Source: Trifolium pratense (Eukaryota; Streptophyta; Magnoliopsida; Fabales; Fabaceae). From it: a stretch of DNA of 64,000 nucleotides. Of this stretch, positions 18,771 through 30,284 are shown in pieces. The translations under genes and the position numbers were made by a program. The stretch spans positions 26,361,838 through 26,425,837 of the forward strand of contig NC_060059.1 of NCBI RefSeq assembly GCF_020283565.1, read 5' to 3'. The number at the start of each line of letters is the position of its first letter. Positions within the stretch are counted from its first letter, which is position 1. The notes below the pieces were generated by a model. That model was not told the DNA's origin, did no database searches, and worked only from the letters and a program-made list of their open reading frames with translations.

Positions 18771-20424
18771 CTATGTTTCGTATGGCAGTTGATCAGCCAA
18801 ATAGATGTAGATATGTCCCATAGCTCCAGTGATAAATTCATTTTTATATCTTGATTCTACCGTCACAGTTTCACCATCATTAATCTTGATTGAACCTGGT
18901 GTTGGATAACATACAGACATTTCAACAAGATAGCCTTCCTCATTCCCTGCTTCCTTTCCTGTTCCATATCTTGGTGTTGATGTACACAATGTCCTTCCAT
19001 CCTAATTAATTAATCCAAAACAAAAAATATTATAGATTATGCAAGCACGATCTGACAAGATTATTTTGACTATATGTGGAATTAAGAAACTTTATTATCG
19101 TAAAAGAAATAAATTAAGCAAAAACAATCAAGTTTAATAAAACTTGTTCAAATTAATATTAAACCCTACCTGTCCGTAAAGTGTTGCATTAACAACACCC
19201 GTATGCATATGAGCAGTGCCATAGATAAGATAACCACCTTTTTTCATGGGGATGCTAGATTTTTGAACGTGAAAACGGTCACCACTATTATTTTCTGGAA
19301 TAGTATACTCTGCCTGTAACAAATTAAGAAATCTTTGTAACTCATTTTCATCCAACGAGCAATGCAATAAATAACTATTATATATCATAAGGTTTTAAAA
19401 CTTATTCTCTTTTTATTTTTAGATGAAAATGTTAATTAGGTTCGAATATACTATGTTAGTAATTGTAGTTTCTTTGAGCCTCCTTTTTATGAGTCCAAGC
19501 TCAATCACTTAAGCTACGTCTTGATCATGACATAATTAATTGATCATGAATTGAAAAATGTAATTTAAATAACTTATTTACCAGACAATCGTGGATTGTT
19601 TCGGAACCATTTGTTCTAATTCGATCAGTGGAGTCAAGTATATAAAATCTAAGTGGAATTTGGTGTTGGTCCCAGTCAACCCATGTTACTTTGTATCTTA
19701 AGGCAAGCTTTCTCCTTGGTGCTTCAAATCCCTTTATTAATTTGCATTGAAAGTTATCTTTGCAACAAAAGATTCCTCCTTTATATTCGGGGCTCAATGG
19801 TTTTCCATGAATTTCAGTTGACACATTATAGAAATTTTGTGGGAGATTAAATTGGTCACACCTACATTCAGTGCAGCTTTTCCTATTTTCTGTGCCCCGT
19901 GTATCAATGACCATGATGTTAAATAGCCATTTCTCTTCCCACCCTTCTGGAATATTTGCAGGGTTTCCTAGTTCAACTGCAAATGGATCGGGAATTTTTG
20001 TACTTGTTCCCCGTGATTCACTTCCAAAACCCCAATAATGTGGAAGAATAACTTCGTTGCATGTTCCGTCGTTTCTTTTGAAGATGGCACCCCCAAAAGG
20101 TTTGGTAAGATCATTAAAATCGTGAGTTTTATTTATAATATATTTTATAGCAAAATAATGATGAAAGTAAGTTTCATGCAATGGTACAGAATTCCCTTGT
20201 TCATCAACTATATCAACGTCAAAGCTCTTGACTCCTATATGACCCGTTGGAAACTCAATATCAAACATTGATTTTGACACAACTTCTCCGGGCCCCACTT
20301 CAAACTTTTCTGACAAATATGTTGCTGATTGAATATTAGGAGACTTTATTTGTGAGTAAGTTGTGCTTGATAGCATCACAAGTATTGATAATGAGAAAAT
20401 AAATAATTTAGAGATCAATCTCAT
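18771..20424 (-). CDS. SURNod19 family secreted protein, copy 1 (intact)
   Basis: Three exons, 20424-19582, 19313-19170 and 19001-18771, with GT-AG introns in phase 0, give 405 residues. I chose the ATG at 20424; the frame extends four codons upstream but only to a GTG. Residues 1-24 form a signal peptide (RLISKLFIFSLSILVML core). The body matches the stress up-regulated Nod 19 family (Pfam SURNod19): NPANIPEGWEEKWLFN, CTECRCD, GGIFCC, GGYLIYGTAHMHTG, GTGKEAGNEEGYLV. Four N-glycosylation sequons (Asn98, 200, 272, 323) and many cysteines fit a secreted glycoprotein. The biochemical function of the family is not established; it was found as a stress- and nodulation-related transcript. His88-His89 and His316-x-His318 recall copper ligands of peptidylglycine monooxygenase. 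Copy 2 differs only at residue 291. Confidence 0.92.
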
Positions 20425-20499
20425 GTTTACCTGCACGTGAATGATTATTGTTACATAATTAGTTATGAATTTTGCTTGTAATGTTAGTCTTTTTCATAA

Positions 20500-20584
20500 A
20501 TTTATATATAGACATTAAAATAAGTGTTTGAAATGTCATAGGAAAATTAATTGGATGGAAATGTGTACCATGTGAGACGTCATA
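20500..20584 (-). promoter_or_regulatory. Copy 1 promoter: TATA box, G-box lost
   Basis: On the minus strand TATATATAAA lies about 80 bp upstream of the ATG. About 60 bp further up, the position that is CACGTG in the other five copies is CATGTG here (20568-20573), next to a retained ACGTCA-type motif (20578-20584). Confidence 0.55.
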
Positions 20585-22363
20585 ATGAATATTTGCTTCT
20601 TCTCGAACTTCGAAGAAATTTTAAAATTAAAAATTGGTAGAAGACAACTTTGTGAAGATGTAGAGATCTTGCATGTTTCCTACTTTTATAGTTGAAATCT
20701 TAAAGGTTGTCATAACTTTGATGAGGAGAGATTTCAAGTTTCTTACTTTTTTTTACAAACCAACTCACACTTTGAATCCTTTTTTTAGGTGTCTGAGGTA
20801 TTTTTATTTATTGTCATGCAGTTTCAACAACAAAAAAAATCCGTTAAAAATTTATTAGAAATGTGACATTGCAACAAGTCATTTAGAAAAGGGAAAAAAA
20901 ATTGACTAGCTATTTATGGGTATAATTTAACAAGTAGTTGTCGATTACATCTAAACAAAGATACTGAACATAACTAAAATAATTTTCAACAATTAATTAG
21001 TTAGAAATTTTTGTCCCGCGTTATCTTGTTTTTGTCGAATGGTTTCAACGGAAAAAAGTTGTGAATCATAAGGAGTAAAATCAATGTTACTTTATACTTA
21101 TTAACCATTGGATAAATATAAAGTCCCTTTTAATATTTCAATATTTTATATCTCACTATATTTTATGGCGTAACCTTTTATAAATTATTATTACAAATAA
21201 GATTTAAGAGAATTCTAAATTATTCTACAGTTTACATAAGTTGAATTTTAATTTATCTTTTATAATTACACACTAATATTTTGGAATAAAATATATTATA
21301 TATTGGAAATATTTGATTTCCTTAATAAAGAAACGCGATATTAGATTTTTATTTCTATTGTGTGTAATTGTAAAGATTAAGTTTTTCCTCCTCGTGATAT
21401 TAGATTTAAGAGACTAAGTTTTTCATTCTTGGATATTTGTTTTCGTGGAGATCTTAAGCTTCTTAACTTTATGAATGATTCATATATTTAATTTGAAAAT
21501 AAACGAAATACTTATTGTTCTGGACTGGGCCAAGGGCCTATCCGCGACTTTGATCTAGTTATGAAACGGAAGAGATAATTAATTCTTCGGGTGGAATCTT
21601 GTATGTTAAGCTCGAAAGTTAAATGTTGCGTGTATCTGTGTGTGTCTAACGAATGAAGTTTTCACTCCACAATGTCTAGAATTTATATGAACAAAATAAG
21701 TTAAAATCGTGCTAAAGAAAAGCATGGCTTAAGATTCCATAGAGCAGGAATTCATTGTATCTATTGAGCAGTGTGTTCTATTTCATTTATATTAGCTTTT
21801 CTCTTCCCAATCAAACACAATTCTTGAATAATGTTTTACGCACATTTATGGTTGAGAAAATTTAAGGATTTTAATTTTTTTTTATTTGCGGCATAGTGGT
21901 AACTTGTTTACTACTTGTCAGACTCATAATTATTATTGTATCAATCGAGTTGCAGTGACCATATTATATTCTGATTGTTACTCTCTTTATCTCATTATAA
22001 GTGTCTTATTTGAAATATTTAATTTTCTTAAAATACCATTTTACAAAAACCTTTAATTGAATTTAAAGGAGAAAACTTGATTTAGAACCCTTATTATCGT
22101 CGAATGCAGTATTTTTTCTTCTTGACAAGAAACAATTAATGTTAATTTTTTTTTTGCCTTAACTTTCCAAATCATACGGAGAGTGGTCTATGATAATCTA
22201 AAATTTTAACGTGAAATAAGTAAATTCTACCCATGAATTATTCCAATCAAAATTCAAATAGGAGCTCTTTAATCTCTTGAGATCAATTAATTGATTGTTA
22301 AATAGAATATGAATAATAAAGAAACTTTACATCAAACAATTGCAAATTAATAAATTTTGATGT
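20585..22363. other. Spacer between SURNod19 copies 1 and 2
   Basis: About 1.8 kb, AT-rich, repeated in every unit. It contains a 61-codon open frame (20673-20858) that recurs in each unit, but with no ATG context, motif or splice partner; I see no gene. The 47-bp GC-richer segment at 21521-21567 is absent from the copy 1 3' flank. Confidence 0.7.
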
Positions 22364-24017
22364 CTATGTTTCGTATGGCAGTTGATCAGCCAAATAGATG
22401 TAGATATGTCCCATAGCTCCAGTGATAAATTCATTTTTATATCTTGATTCTACCGTCACAGTTTCACCATCATTAATCTTGATTGAACCTGGTGTTGGAT
22501 AACATACAGACATTTCAACAAGATAGCCTTCCTCATTCCCTGCTTCCTTTCCTGTTCCATATCTTGGTGTTGATGTACACAATGTCCTTCCATCCTAATT
22601 AATTAATCCAAAACAAAAAATATTATAGATTATGCAAGCACGATCTGACAAGATTATTTTGACTATATGTGGAATTAAGAAACTTTATTATCGTAAAAGA
22701 AATAAATTAAGCAAAAACAATCAAGTTTAATAAAACTTGTTCAAATTAATATTAAACCCTACCTGTCCGTAAAGTGTTGCATTAACAACACCCGTATGCA
22801 TATGAGCAGTGCCATAGATAAGATAACCACCTTTTTTCATGGGGATGCTAGATTTTTGAACGTGAAAACGGTCACCTCTATTATTTTCTGGAATAGTATA
22901 CTCTGCCTGTAACAAATTAAGAAATCTTTGTAACTCATTTTCATCCAACGAGCAATGCAATAAATAACTATTATATATCATAAGGTTTTAAAACTTATTC
23001 TCTTTTTATTTTTAGATGAAAATGTTAATTAGGTTCGAATATACTATGTTAGTAATTGTAGTTTCTTTGAGCCTCCTTTTTATGAGTCCAAGCTCAATCA
23101 CTTAAGCTACGTCTTGATCATGACATAATTAATTGATCATGAATTGAAAAATGTAATTTAAATAACTTATTTACCAGACAATCGTGGATTGTTTCGGAAC
23201 CATTTGTTCTAATTCGATCAGTGGAGTCAAGTATATAAAATCTAAGTGGAATTTGGTGTTGGTCCCAGTCAACCCATGTTACTTTGTATCTTAAGGCAAG
23301 CTTTCTCCTTGGTGCTTCAAATCCCTTTATTAATTTGCATTGAAAGTTATCTTTGCAACAAAAGATTCCTCCTTTATATTCGGGGCTCAATGGTTTTCCA
23401 TGAATTTCAGTTGACACATTATAGAAATTTTGTGGGAGATTAAATTGGTCACACCTACATTCAGTGCAGCTTTTCCTATTTTCTGTGCCCCGTGTATCAA
23501 TGACCATGATGTTAAATAGCCATTTCTCTTCCCACCCTTCTGGAATATTTGCAGGGTTTCCTAGTTCAACTGCAAATGGATCGGGAATTTTTGTACTTGT
23601 TCCCCGTGATTCACTTCCAAAACCCCAATAATGTGGAAGAATAACTTCGTTGCATGTTCCGTCGTTTCTTTTGAAGATGGCACCCCCAAAAGGTTTGGTA
23701 AGATCATTAAAATCGTGAGTTTTATTTATAATATATTTTATAGCAAAATAATGATGAAAGTAAGTTTCATGCAATGGTACAGAATTCCCTTGTTCATCAA
23801 CTATATCAACGTCAAAGCTCTTGACTCCTATATGACCCGTTGGAAACTCAATATCAAACATTGATTTTGACACAACTTCTCCGGGCCCCACTTCAAACTT
23901 TTCTGACAAATATGTTGCTGATTGAATATTAGGAGACTTTATTTGTGAGTAAGTTGTGCTTGATAGCATCACAAGTATTGATAATGAGAAAATAAATAAT
24001 TTAGAGATCAATCTCAT
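22364..24017 (-). CDS. SURNod19 family secreted protein, copy 2 (intact)
   Basis: Exons 24017-23175, 22906-22763 and 22594-22364, exactly 3593 bp from copy 1 throughout. 405 residues, identical to copy 1 except Ser291 to Arg in exon 2. Signal peptide, cysteines, sequons and the histidine motifs are all kept. With copy 1 it is one of only two array members able to give a full product, and the near-identity points to a very recent duplication or gene conversion. Unlike copy 1 it keeps the upstream G-box, so the two may differ in expression. Confidence 0.92.
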
Positions 24018-24093
24018 GTTTACCTGCACGTGAATGATTATTGTTACATAATTAGTTATGAATTTTGCTTGTAATGTTAGTCTTTTTCATAAA

Positions 24094-24176
24094 TTTATAT
24101 ATAGACATTAAAATAAGTGTTTGAAATGTCATAGGAAAATTAATTGGATGGAAATGTGTACCACGTGAGACGTCAT
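24094..24176 (-). promoter_or_regulatory. Copy 2 promoter: TATA box, G-box, ACGTCA
   Basis: TATATATAAA about 80 bp upstream of the ATG. A CACGTG G-box at 24162-24167 is immediately followed by an ACGTCA motif (24170-24176). Paired ACGT cores are typical bZIP binding sites; use here is inference. Confidence 0.55.
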
Positions 24177-24697
24177 AATGAATATTTGCTTCTTCTCGAA
24201 CTTCGAAGAAATTTTAAAATTAAAAATTGGTAGAAGACAACTTTGTGAAGATGTAGAGATCTTGCATGTTTCCTACTTTTATAGTTGAAATCTTAAAGGT
24301 TGTCATAACTTTGATGAGGAGAGATTTCAAGTTTCTTACTTTTTTTTACAAACCAACTCACACTTTGAATCCTTTTTTTAGGTGTCTGAGGTATTTTTAT
24401 TTATTGTCATGCAGTTTCAACAACAAAAAAAATCCGTTAAAAATTTATTAGAAATGTGACATTGCAACAAGTCATTTAGAAAAGGGAAAAAAAATTGACT
24501 AGCTATTTATGGGTATAATTTAACAAGTAGTTGTCGATTACATCTAAACAAAGATACTGAACATAACTAAAATAATTTTCAACAATTAATTAGTTAGAAA
24601 TTTTTGTCCCGCGTTATCTTGTTTTTGTCGAATGGTTTCAACGAAAAAAAGTTGTGAATCATAAGGAGTAAAATCAATGTTACTTTATACTTATTAA
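24177..24697. other. Spacer 5' of copy 2, up to the solo LTR
   Basis: Part of the repeated spacer, no gene. It ends with the left target duplication ATTAA at 24693-24697. Confidence 0.7.
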
Positions 24698-25494
24698 TGT
24701 AACGACCCAAAATTTAGTATTCGTTATTTAATTATTTTATTACGCGAGGGCGTGATTTATAATTAAATTATTAAGCGGCAAATAATCATTTAGCGAGAAC
24801 GTAAGTTAATGAGCGAGAAGTTATGTTGTTTGGGCCTTTGGGCGTGGGATAGGCATTGGGCCTAAGCCAAGTGGGCTTGGATCCATGAGAACAATGGGAG
24901 CTCTATAAGTAGCATAAGTTTGGGTGAATAGTCTCATAAGTTACAATCCATGAGAAGTTCAAGAGCTTAGCTAGGGCAAGGAGCTCATGAGGAAGAGAGG
25001 AGCTCGTGGGAGAGAAAGAGAAGAGCAAGCTTGTGGATTCGTCGAGCTAAGGTACGAGAGTTAGATTCCATATTCGTGAGTGATTCGAAAGAGGGGAGGA
25101 TGTCGATTCCTCCATTCCCAAACTCTTTCCACTCTATTTTCTTGTGGGTTTTGTGGGTGATTTCCTTAATGGAAAATGGATTCTTTTGATCCTAACATGT
25201 GTAGTGAACTCATGGTAGATGAGGTAAACAACTTTGGGGAGTTGAAAATGGGAATATGTAGATGTTTGATCAATGATTTGCATGTTTATGCAACTTTGCT
25301 TATTTTGCAAGAAATTGGCATGATTTTGATTGTTTGATGTATTTGGATGTTTAGAAGGGATGATTAATGTTCCTTGATACCATATATGCTTGAATTAGCT
25401 GTTTATAAGAATTTATAACATGTCTAGATGAATTTTTGAGTTGATTCAATGTTAAACCGCCTTAGAAAACTCAAGAACAGATATTTCTGGTGTA

Positions 25495-25713
25495 GTTCGC
25501 TACAGATTCGCTACGGATTCGCTTAGCGAATAAGTTCGCTACGGGTTCGCTACGGATTCGCTTAGCGAATAAGTTCGCTACGGATTCGCTATCTGTTCGC
25601 CATGTACCTGTAACCCTCTGATGTAGTTCGCTACCTGTTCGCTACAGCGAACGTGTTCGCTACGTGTTCGCTACGGGTTCGCTACGGGTTCGCTACGGAT
25701 TCGCTTAGCGAAC
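25495..25713. repeat. Tandem TTCGCTACGG / TTCGCTTAGCGAA repeats in solo LTR
   Basis: About 220 bp built from variants of a roughly 11-bp unit GGTTCGCTACG with interspersed palindromes TTCGCTTAGCGAA. Shorter versions lie at the same place in all related LTRs in this window. Confidence 0.9.
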
Positions 25714-26826
25714 AGCACTGTGACAGCAGCTTTTTGATAATTGTTTTAAGTGCAATTAGGCACTTGTAACATGGTTTAAGGGTATCCTTACATGTTTGTT
25801 GATACATGTTGATACTGTTAATACTTATTGTTAACCGTTATATGATTGATAAACGTGTATGCAATAAGTTGTAGCTTAAAGTGAGCAATGTGATGTTTTA
25901 ACATTAATTTGCAATGTTAAGGAAATGATGTGTGTTTTATGACATAAGTGTAAATGAAACTTTATGTGTATAAAAATGGTTATGCAGATAATTATCATGT
26001 GAATAATTATGATTTGAGTGATAGGATATTGTGTTATCCTAATGTGTTAGATGTTGGAATTGTGTTTCCGCATTCATAATGAGTAGCTTCGAGCTAGAAA
26101 TATCATATTGATGATATGTGCAAACATACATGCATTCATGTATATATATGTTGAAATTGGAAACTTGGGTTCCAATAGATTTAAATGGATTTTTGAGTCC
26201 ATAAGGAAGCCGAGGATCGGATTAGATGAATCCATAAGATCTAGAGCTGCTATCCAGCAGGATATAAAACTGTTTAACTTATCCATGAGGGATATGAAGG
26301 TTTGGTAAGTTCCGAACAATCCGGCAAGATGTAAAACTGTTTAACTTATCCATGAGGGGTAAAAGGCAATTGGTACCACATGCATTAGTCGTGTCTAGGG
26401 ATGACATGACATTGGATAATTGGCATTAGATGCATTAGGGTAAAATGCACATGTATTTGATAATTGTTATGTGACAATATCTGAGTGGATTGTAATGTGT
26501 TTTCCGTATGTGTTAAGCTTTGGTATTTACTAATTGTTTAATACTGTGATTGTTGCCATGTCTTGGTATATGAGCAGAGTCCGTCATGACTATAAAATGA
26601 ACAAGTGTAGAGTCCGTCATGACTATAAAATGAACACTTTGGTAGTGTCCGAGAAGACGTGAAACTATATGATTGGTGTGTTTGTAAATGAATGATTAAT
26701 TGGTAGTCGTATTTGACGATGTATGTGCGTGAGTTAGAAATGTATGATAGCGTGTGAAGTGCGTAGTATACTACTCACACTTATATTTATGTTTATGTTT
26801 TCTAACTCTCTGCTTTGTGTTAATTG

Positions 26827-26846
26827 CTGGACCTTTGGGGGTCCAG
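26827..26846. other. Conserved LTR hairpin (solo LTR)
   Basis: A perfect 7-bp stem CTGGACC/GGTCCAG around a six-base loop TTTGGG. The same structure is at 39203-39222, 44762-44781 and 50324-50343, and with one stem change at 53250-53269 and 59962-59981. Confidence 0.7.
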
Positions 26847-27210
26847 GTTGACAGGTTGTGTGTTAGCCTCGTCCGAGTGCAATGGTGAAGCTCTGCTCTG
26901 ATTGAGACACGGGAAAAAGGGGTTTTTATATGTATATGCATGTAGTCCTCTTAGTATACTCTGTTGGTCTTAAGCTTTCATTTGAAAAGTATCCGTTTTG
27001 TATAACTAATGACGCATCGTTCGATGCGAGGTTTTGTTTTTAGTTCATTCGAATATTTTACTAGATAAATGTATTAGTATTATCTTTGAATGAAGTTTGT
27101 GATACTCAAACCAGCGCTCTATAAATCAGATTTTCAATTTTTCCGCTGCGTATTTTCGAAAAAGATTTTATAAAGGCAGAGTTAATTAAATAACGGGTTT
27201 GGGTGTTACA

Positions 27211-28473
27211 ATTAACCATTGGATAAATATAAAGTCCCTTTTAATATTTCAATATTTTATATCTCACTATATTTTATGGCGTAACCTTTTATAAATTATT
27301 ATTACAAATAAGATTTAAGAGAATTCTAAATTATTCTACAGTTTACATAAGTTGAATTTTAATTTATCTTTTATAATTACACACTAATATTTTGGAATAA
27401 AATATATTATATATTGGAAATATTTGATTTCCTTAAAAAAGAAACGCGATATTAGATTTTTATTTCTATTGTGTGTAATTGTAAAGACTAAGTTTTTCCT
27501 CCTCGTGATATTAGATTTAAGAGACTAAGTTTTTCATTCTTGGATATTTGTTTTCGTGGAGATCTTAAGCTTCTTAACTTTATGAATGATTCATATATTT
27601 AATTTGAAAATAAACGAAATACTTATTGTTCTGGACTGGGCCAAGGGCCTATCCGCGACTTTGATCTAGTTATGAAACGGAAGAGATAATTAATTCTTCG
27701 GGTGGAATCTTGTATGTTAAGCTCGAAAGTTAAATGTTGCGTGTATCTGTGTGTGTCTAACGAATGAAGTTTTCACTCCACAATGTCTAGAATTTATATG
27801 AACAAAATAAGTTAAAATCGTGCTAAAGAAAAGCATGGCTTAAGACTCCATAGAGCAGGAATTCATTTTATCTATTGAGCAGTGTGTTCTATTTCATTTA
27901 TATTAGCTTTTCTCTTCCCAATCAAACACAATTCTTGAATAATGTTTTACGGACATTAATGGTTGAGAAAATTTAAGGATTTTAATTTTTTTTTATTTGC
28001 GGCATATTGGTAACTTGTTTACTACTTGTCAGACTCATAATTATTATTGTATCAATCGAGTTGCAGTGACCATATTATATTCTGATTATTACTCTCTTTA
28101 TCTCATTATAAGTGTCTTATTTGAAATATTTAATTTTCTTAAAATACCATTTTACAAAAACCTTTAATTGAATTTAAAGGAGAAAACTTGATTTAGAACC
28201 CTTATTATCATCGAATGCAGTATTTTTTCTTCTTGACAAGAAACAATTAATGTTAATTTTTTTTTGCCTTAACTTTCCAGATCATACGGAGAGTGGTCTA
28301 TGATAATCTAAAATTTTAACGTGAAATAAGTAAATTCTACCCAAGAATTATTCCAATCAAAATTCAAATAGGAGCTCTTTAATCTCTTGAGATCAATTAA
28401 TTGATTGTTAAATAGAATATGAATAATAAAGAAACTTTACATCAAACAATTGCAAATTAATAAATTTTGATGT
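27211..28473. other. Spacer between the solo LTR and copy 3
   Basis: Continuation of the repeated spacer after the right target duplication ATTAA. No gene. Confidence 0.7.
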
Positions 28474-30125
28474 CTATGTTTCGTATGGCAGTTGATCAGC
28501 CAAATAGATGTAGATATGTCCCATAGCTCCAGTGATAAATTCATTTTTATATCTTGATTCTACCGTCACAGTTTCACCATCATTAATCTTGATTGAACCT
28601 GGTGTTGGATAACATACAGACATTTCAACAAGATAGCCTTCCTCATTCCCTGCTTCCTTTCCTGTTCCATATCTTGGTGTTGATGTACACAATGTCCTTC
28701 CATCCTAATTAATTAATCCAAAACAAAAAATATTATAGATTATGCAAGCACGATCTGACAAGATTATTTTGACTATATGTGAAATTAAGAAACTTTATTA
28801 TCGTAAAAGAAATAAATTAAGCAAAAACAATCAAGTTTAATAAAACTTGTTCAAATTAATATTAAACCCTACCTGTCCGTAAAGTGTTGCATTAACAACA
28901 CCCGTATGCATATGAGCAGTGCCATAGATAAGATAACCACCTTTTCTCATGGGGATGCTAGATTTTTGAACGTGAAAACGGTCACCACTATTATTTTCTG
29001 GAATAGTATACTCTGCCTGTAACAAATTAAGAAATCTTTGTAACTCATTTTCATCCAACGAGCAATGCAATAAATAACTATTATATATCATAAGGTTTTA
29101 AAACTTATTCTCTTTTTATTTTTAGATGAAAATGTTAATTAGGTTCAAATATACTATGTTAGTAACTGTAGTTTCTTTGAGCCTCCTTTTTATGAGTCCA
29201 AGCTCAATCACTTAAGCTACGTCTTGATCATGACATAATTAATTGATCATGAATTGAAAAATGTAATTTAAATAACTTATTTACCAGACAATCGTGGATT
29301 GTTTCGGAACCATTTGTTCTAATTCGATCAGTGGAATCAAGTATATAAAATCTAAGTGGAATTTGGTGTTGGTCCCAGTCAACCCATGTTACTTTGTATC
29401 TTAAGGCAAGCTTTCTCCTTGGTGCTTCAAATCCCTTTATTAATTTGCATTGAAAGTTATCTTTGCAACAAAAGATTCCTCCTTTATATTCGGGGCTCAA
29501 TGGTTTTCCATGAATTTCAGTTGACACATTATAGAAATTTTGTGGGAGATTAAATTGGTCACACCTACATTCAGTGCAGCTTTTCCTATTTTCTGTGCCC
29601 CGTGTATCAATGACCATGATGTTAAATAGCCATTTCTCTTCCCACCCTTCTGGAATATTTGCAGGGTTTCCTAGCAACTGCAAATGGATCGGGAATTTTT
29701 GTACTTGTTCCCCGTGATTCACTTCCAAAACCCCAATAATGTGGAAGAATAACTTCGTTGCATGTTCCGTCGTTTCTTTTGAAGATGGCACCCCCAAAAG
29801 GTTTGGTAAGATCATTAAAATCGTGAGTTTTATTTATAATATATTTTATAGCAAAATAATGATGAAAGTAAGTTTCATGCAATGGTACAAAATTCCCTTT
29901 TTCATCAACTATATCAACGTCAAAGCTCTTGACTCCTATATGACCCGTTGGAAACTCAATATCAAACATTGATTTTGACACAACTTCTCCGGGCCCCACT
30001 TCAAACTTTTCTGACAAATATGTTGCTGATTGAATATTAGGAGACTTTATTTGTGAGTAAGTTGTGCTTGATAGCATCACAAGTATTGATAATGAGAAAA
30101 TAAATGATTTAGAGATCAATCTCAT
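28474..30125 (-). pseudogene. SURNod19 copy 3, frameshifted
   Basis: Exons at 30125-29285, 29016-28873 and 28704-28474 with intact splice sites. A 2-bp deletion at 29674/29675 in exon 1 (TTCAACTGC in other copies, CAACTGC here) shifts the frame after DPFAV and ends translation at 29622, about residue 167, before all the conserved cysteines and the HxH motif. Downstream codons are well kept, so the loss is recent. It shares with copy 4 the substitutions EKGNF and MRKGG, showing the two are sister copies. Confidence 0.9.
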
Positions 30126-30201
30126 GTTTACCTGCACGTGAATGATTATTGTTACATAATTAGTTATGAATTTTGCTTGTAATGTTATTCTTTTTCATAA
30201 A

Positions 30202-30284
30202 TTTATATATAGACATTAAAATAAGTGTTTGAAATGTCATAGGAAAATTAATTGGATGGAAATGTGTACCACGTGAGACGTCAT
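30202..30284 (-). promoter_or_regulatory. Copy 3 promoter: TATA box, G-box, ACGTCA
   Basis: Same arrangement as copy 2, with CACGTG at 30270-30275. The promoter is intact though the gene is broken. Confidence 0.5.

Larger units (their letters stand above)
24698..27210 (+). mobile_element. Solo LTR of the LARD/chromovirus family
   Basis: A 2513-bp LTR with TGTAACGACC and GGTGTTACA ends, flanked by the 5-bp duplication ATTAA (24693-24697, 27211-27215). There is no interior, so recombination between two LTRs has removed it. It has a TATA element (TATAAGTA at 24904), the palindrome-rich module at 25495-25713, and the conserved hairpin at 26827-26846. Its ends match the LARD LTRs, but about 26060-26340 matches the chromovirus LTR better. 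Confidence 0.93.

Noticed and set aside
20424..20436. Upstream start adding four residues (MQVN) to SURNod19
   Set aside because: The codon at 20436 is GTG. The first ATG is at 20424 and leads directly into the signal peptide.
20673..20858. 61-codon frame repeated in every SURNod19 spacer
   Set aside because: Its recurrence follows from the tandem duplication, it is T-rich with no motif, and it lies upstream of the promoter on the other strand.
25495..25713. CRISPR-like repeats
   Set aside because: Units are about 11 bp, directly abutting and degenerate, inside a plant LTR. There are no spacers.
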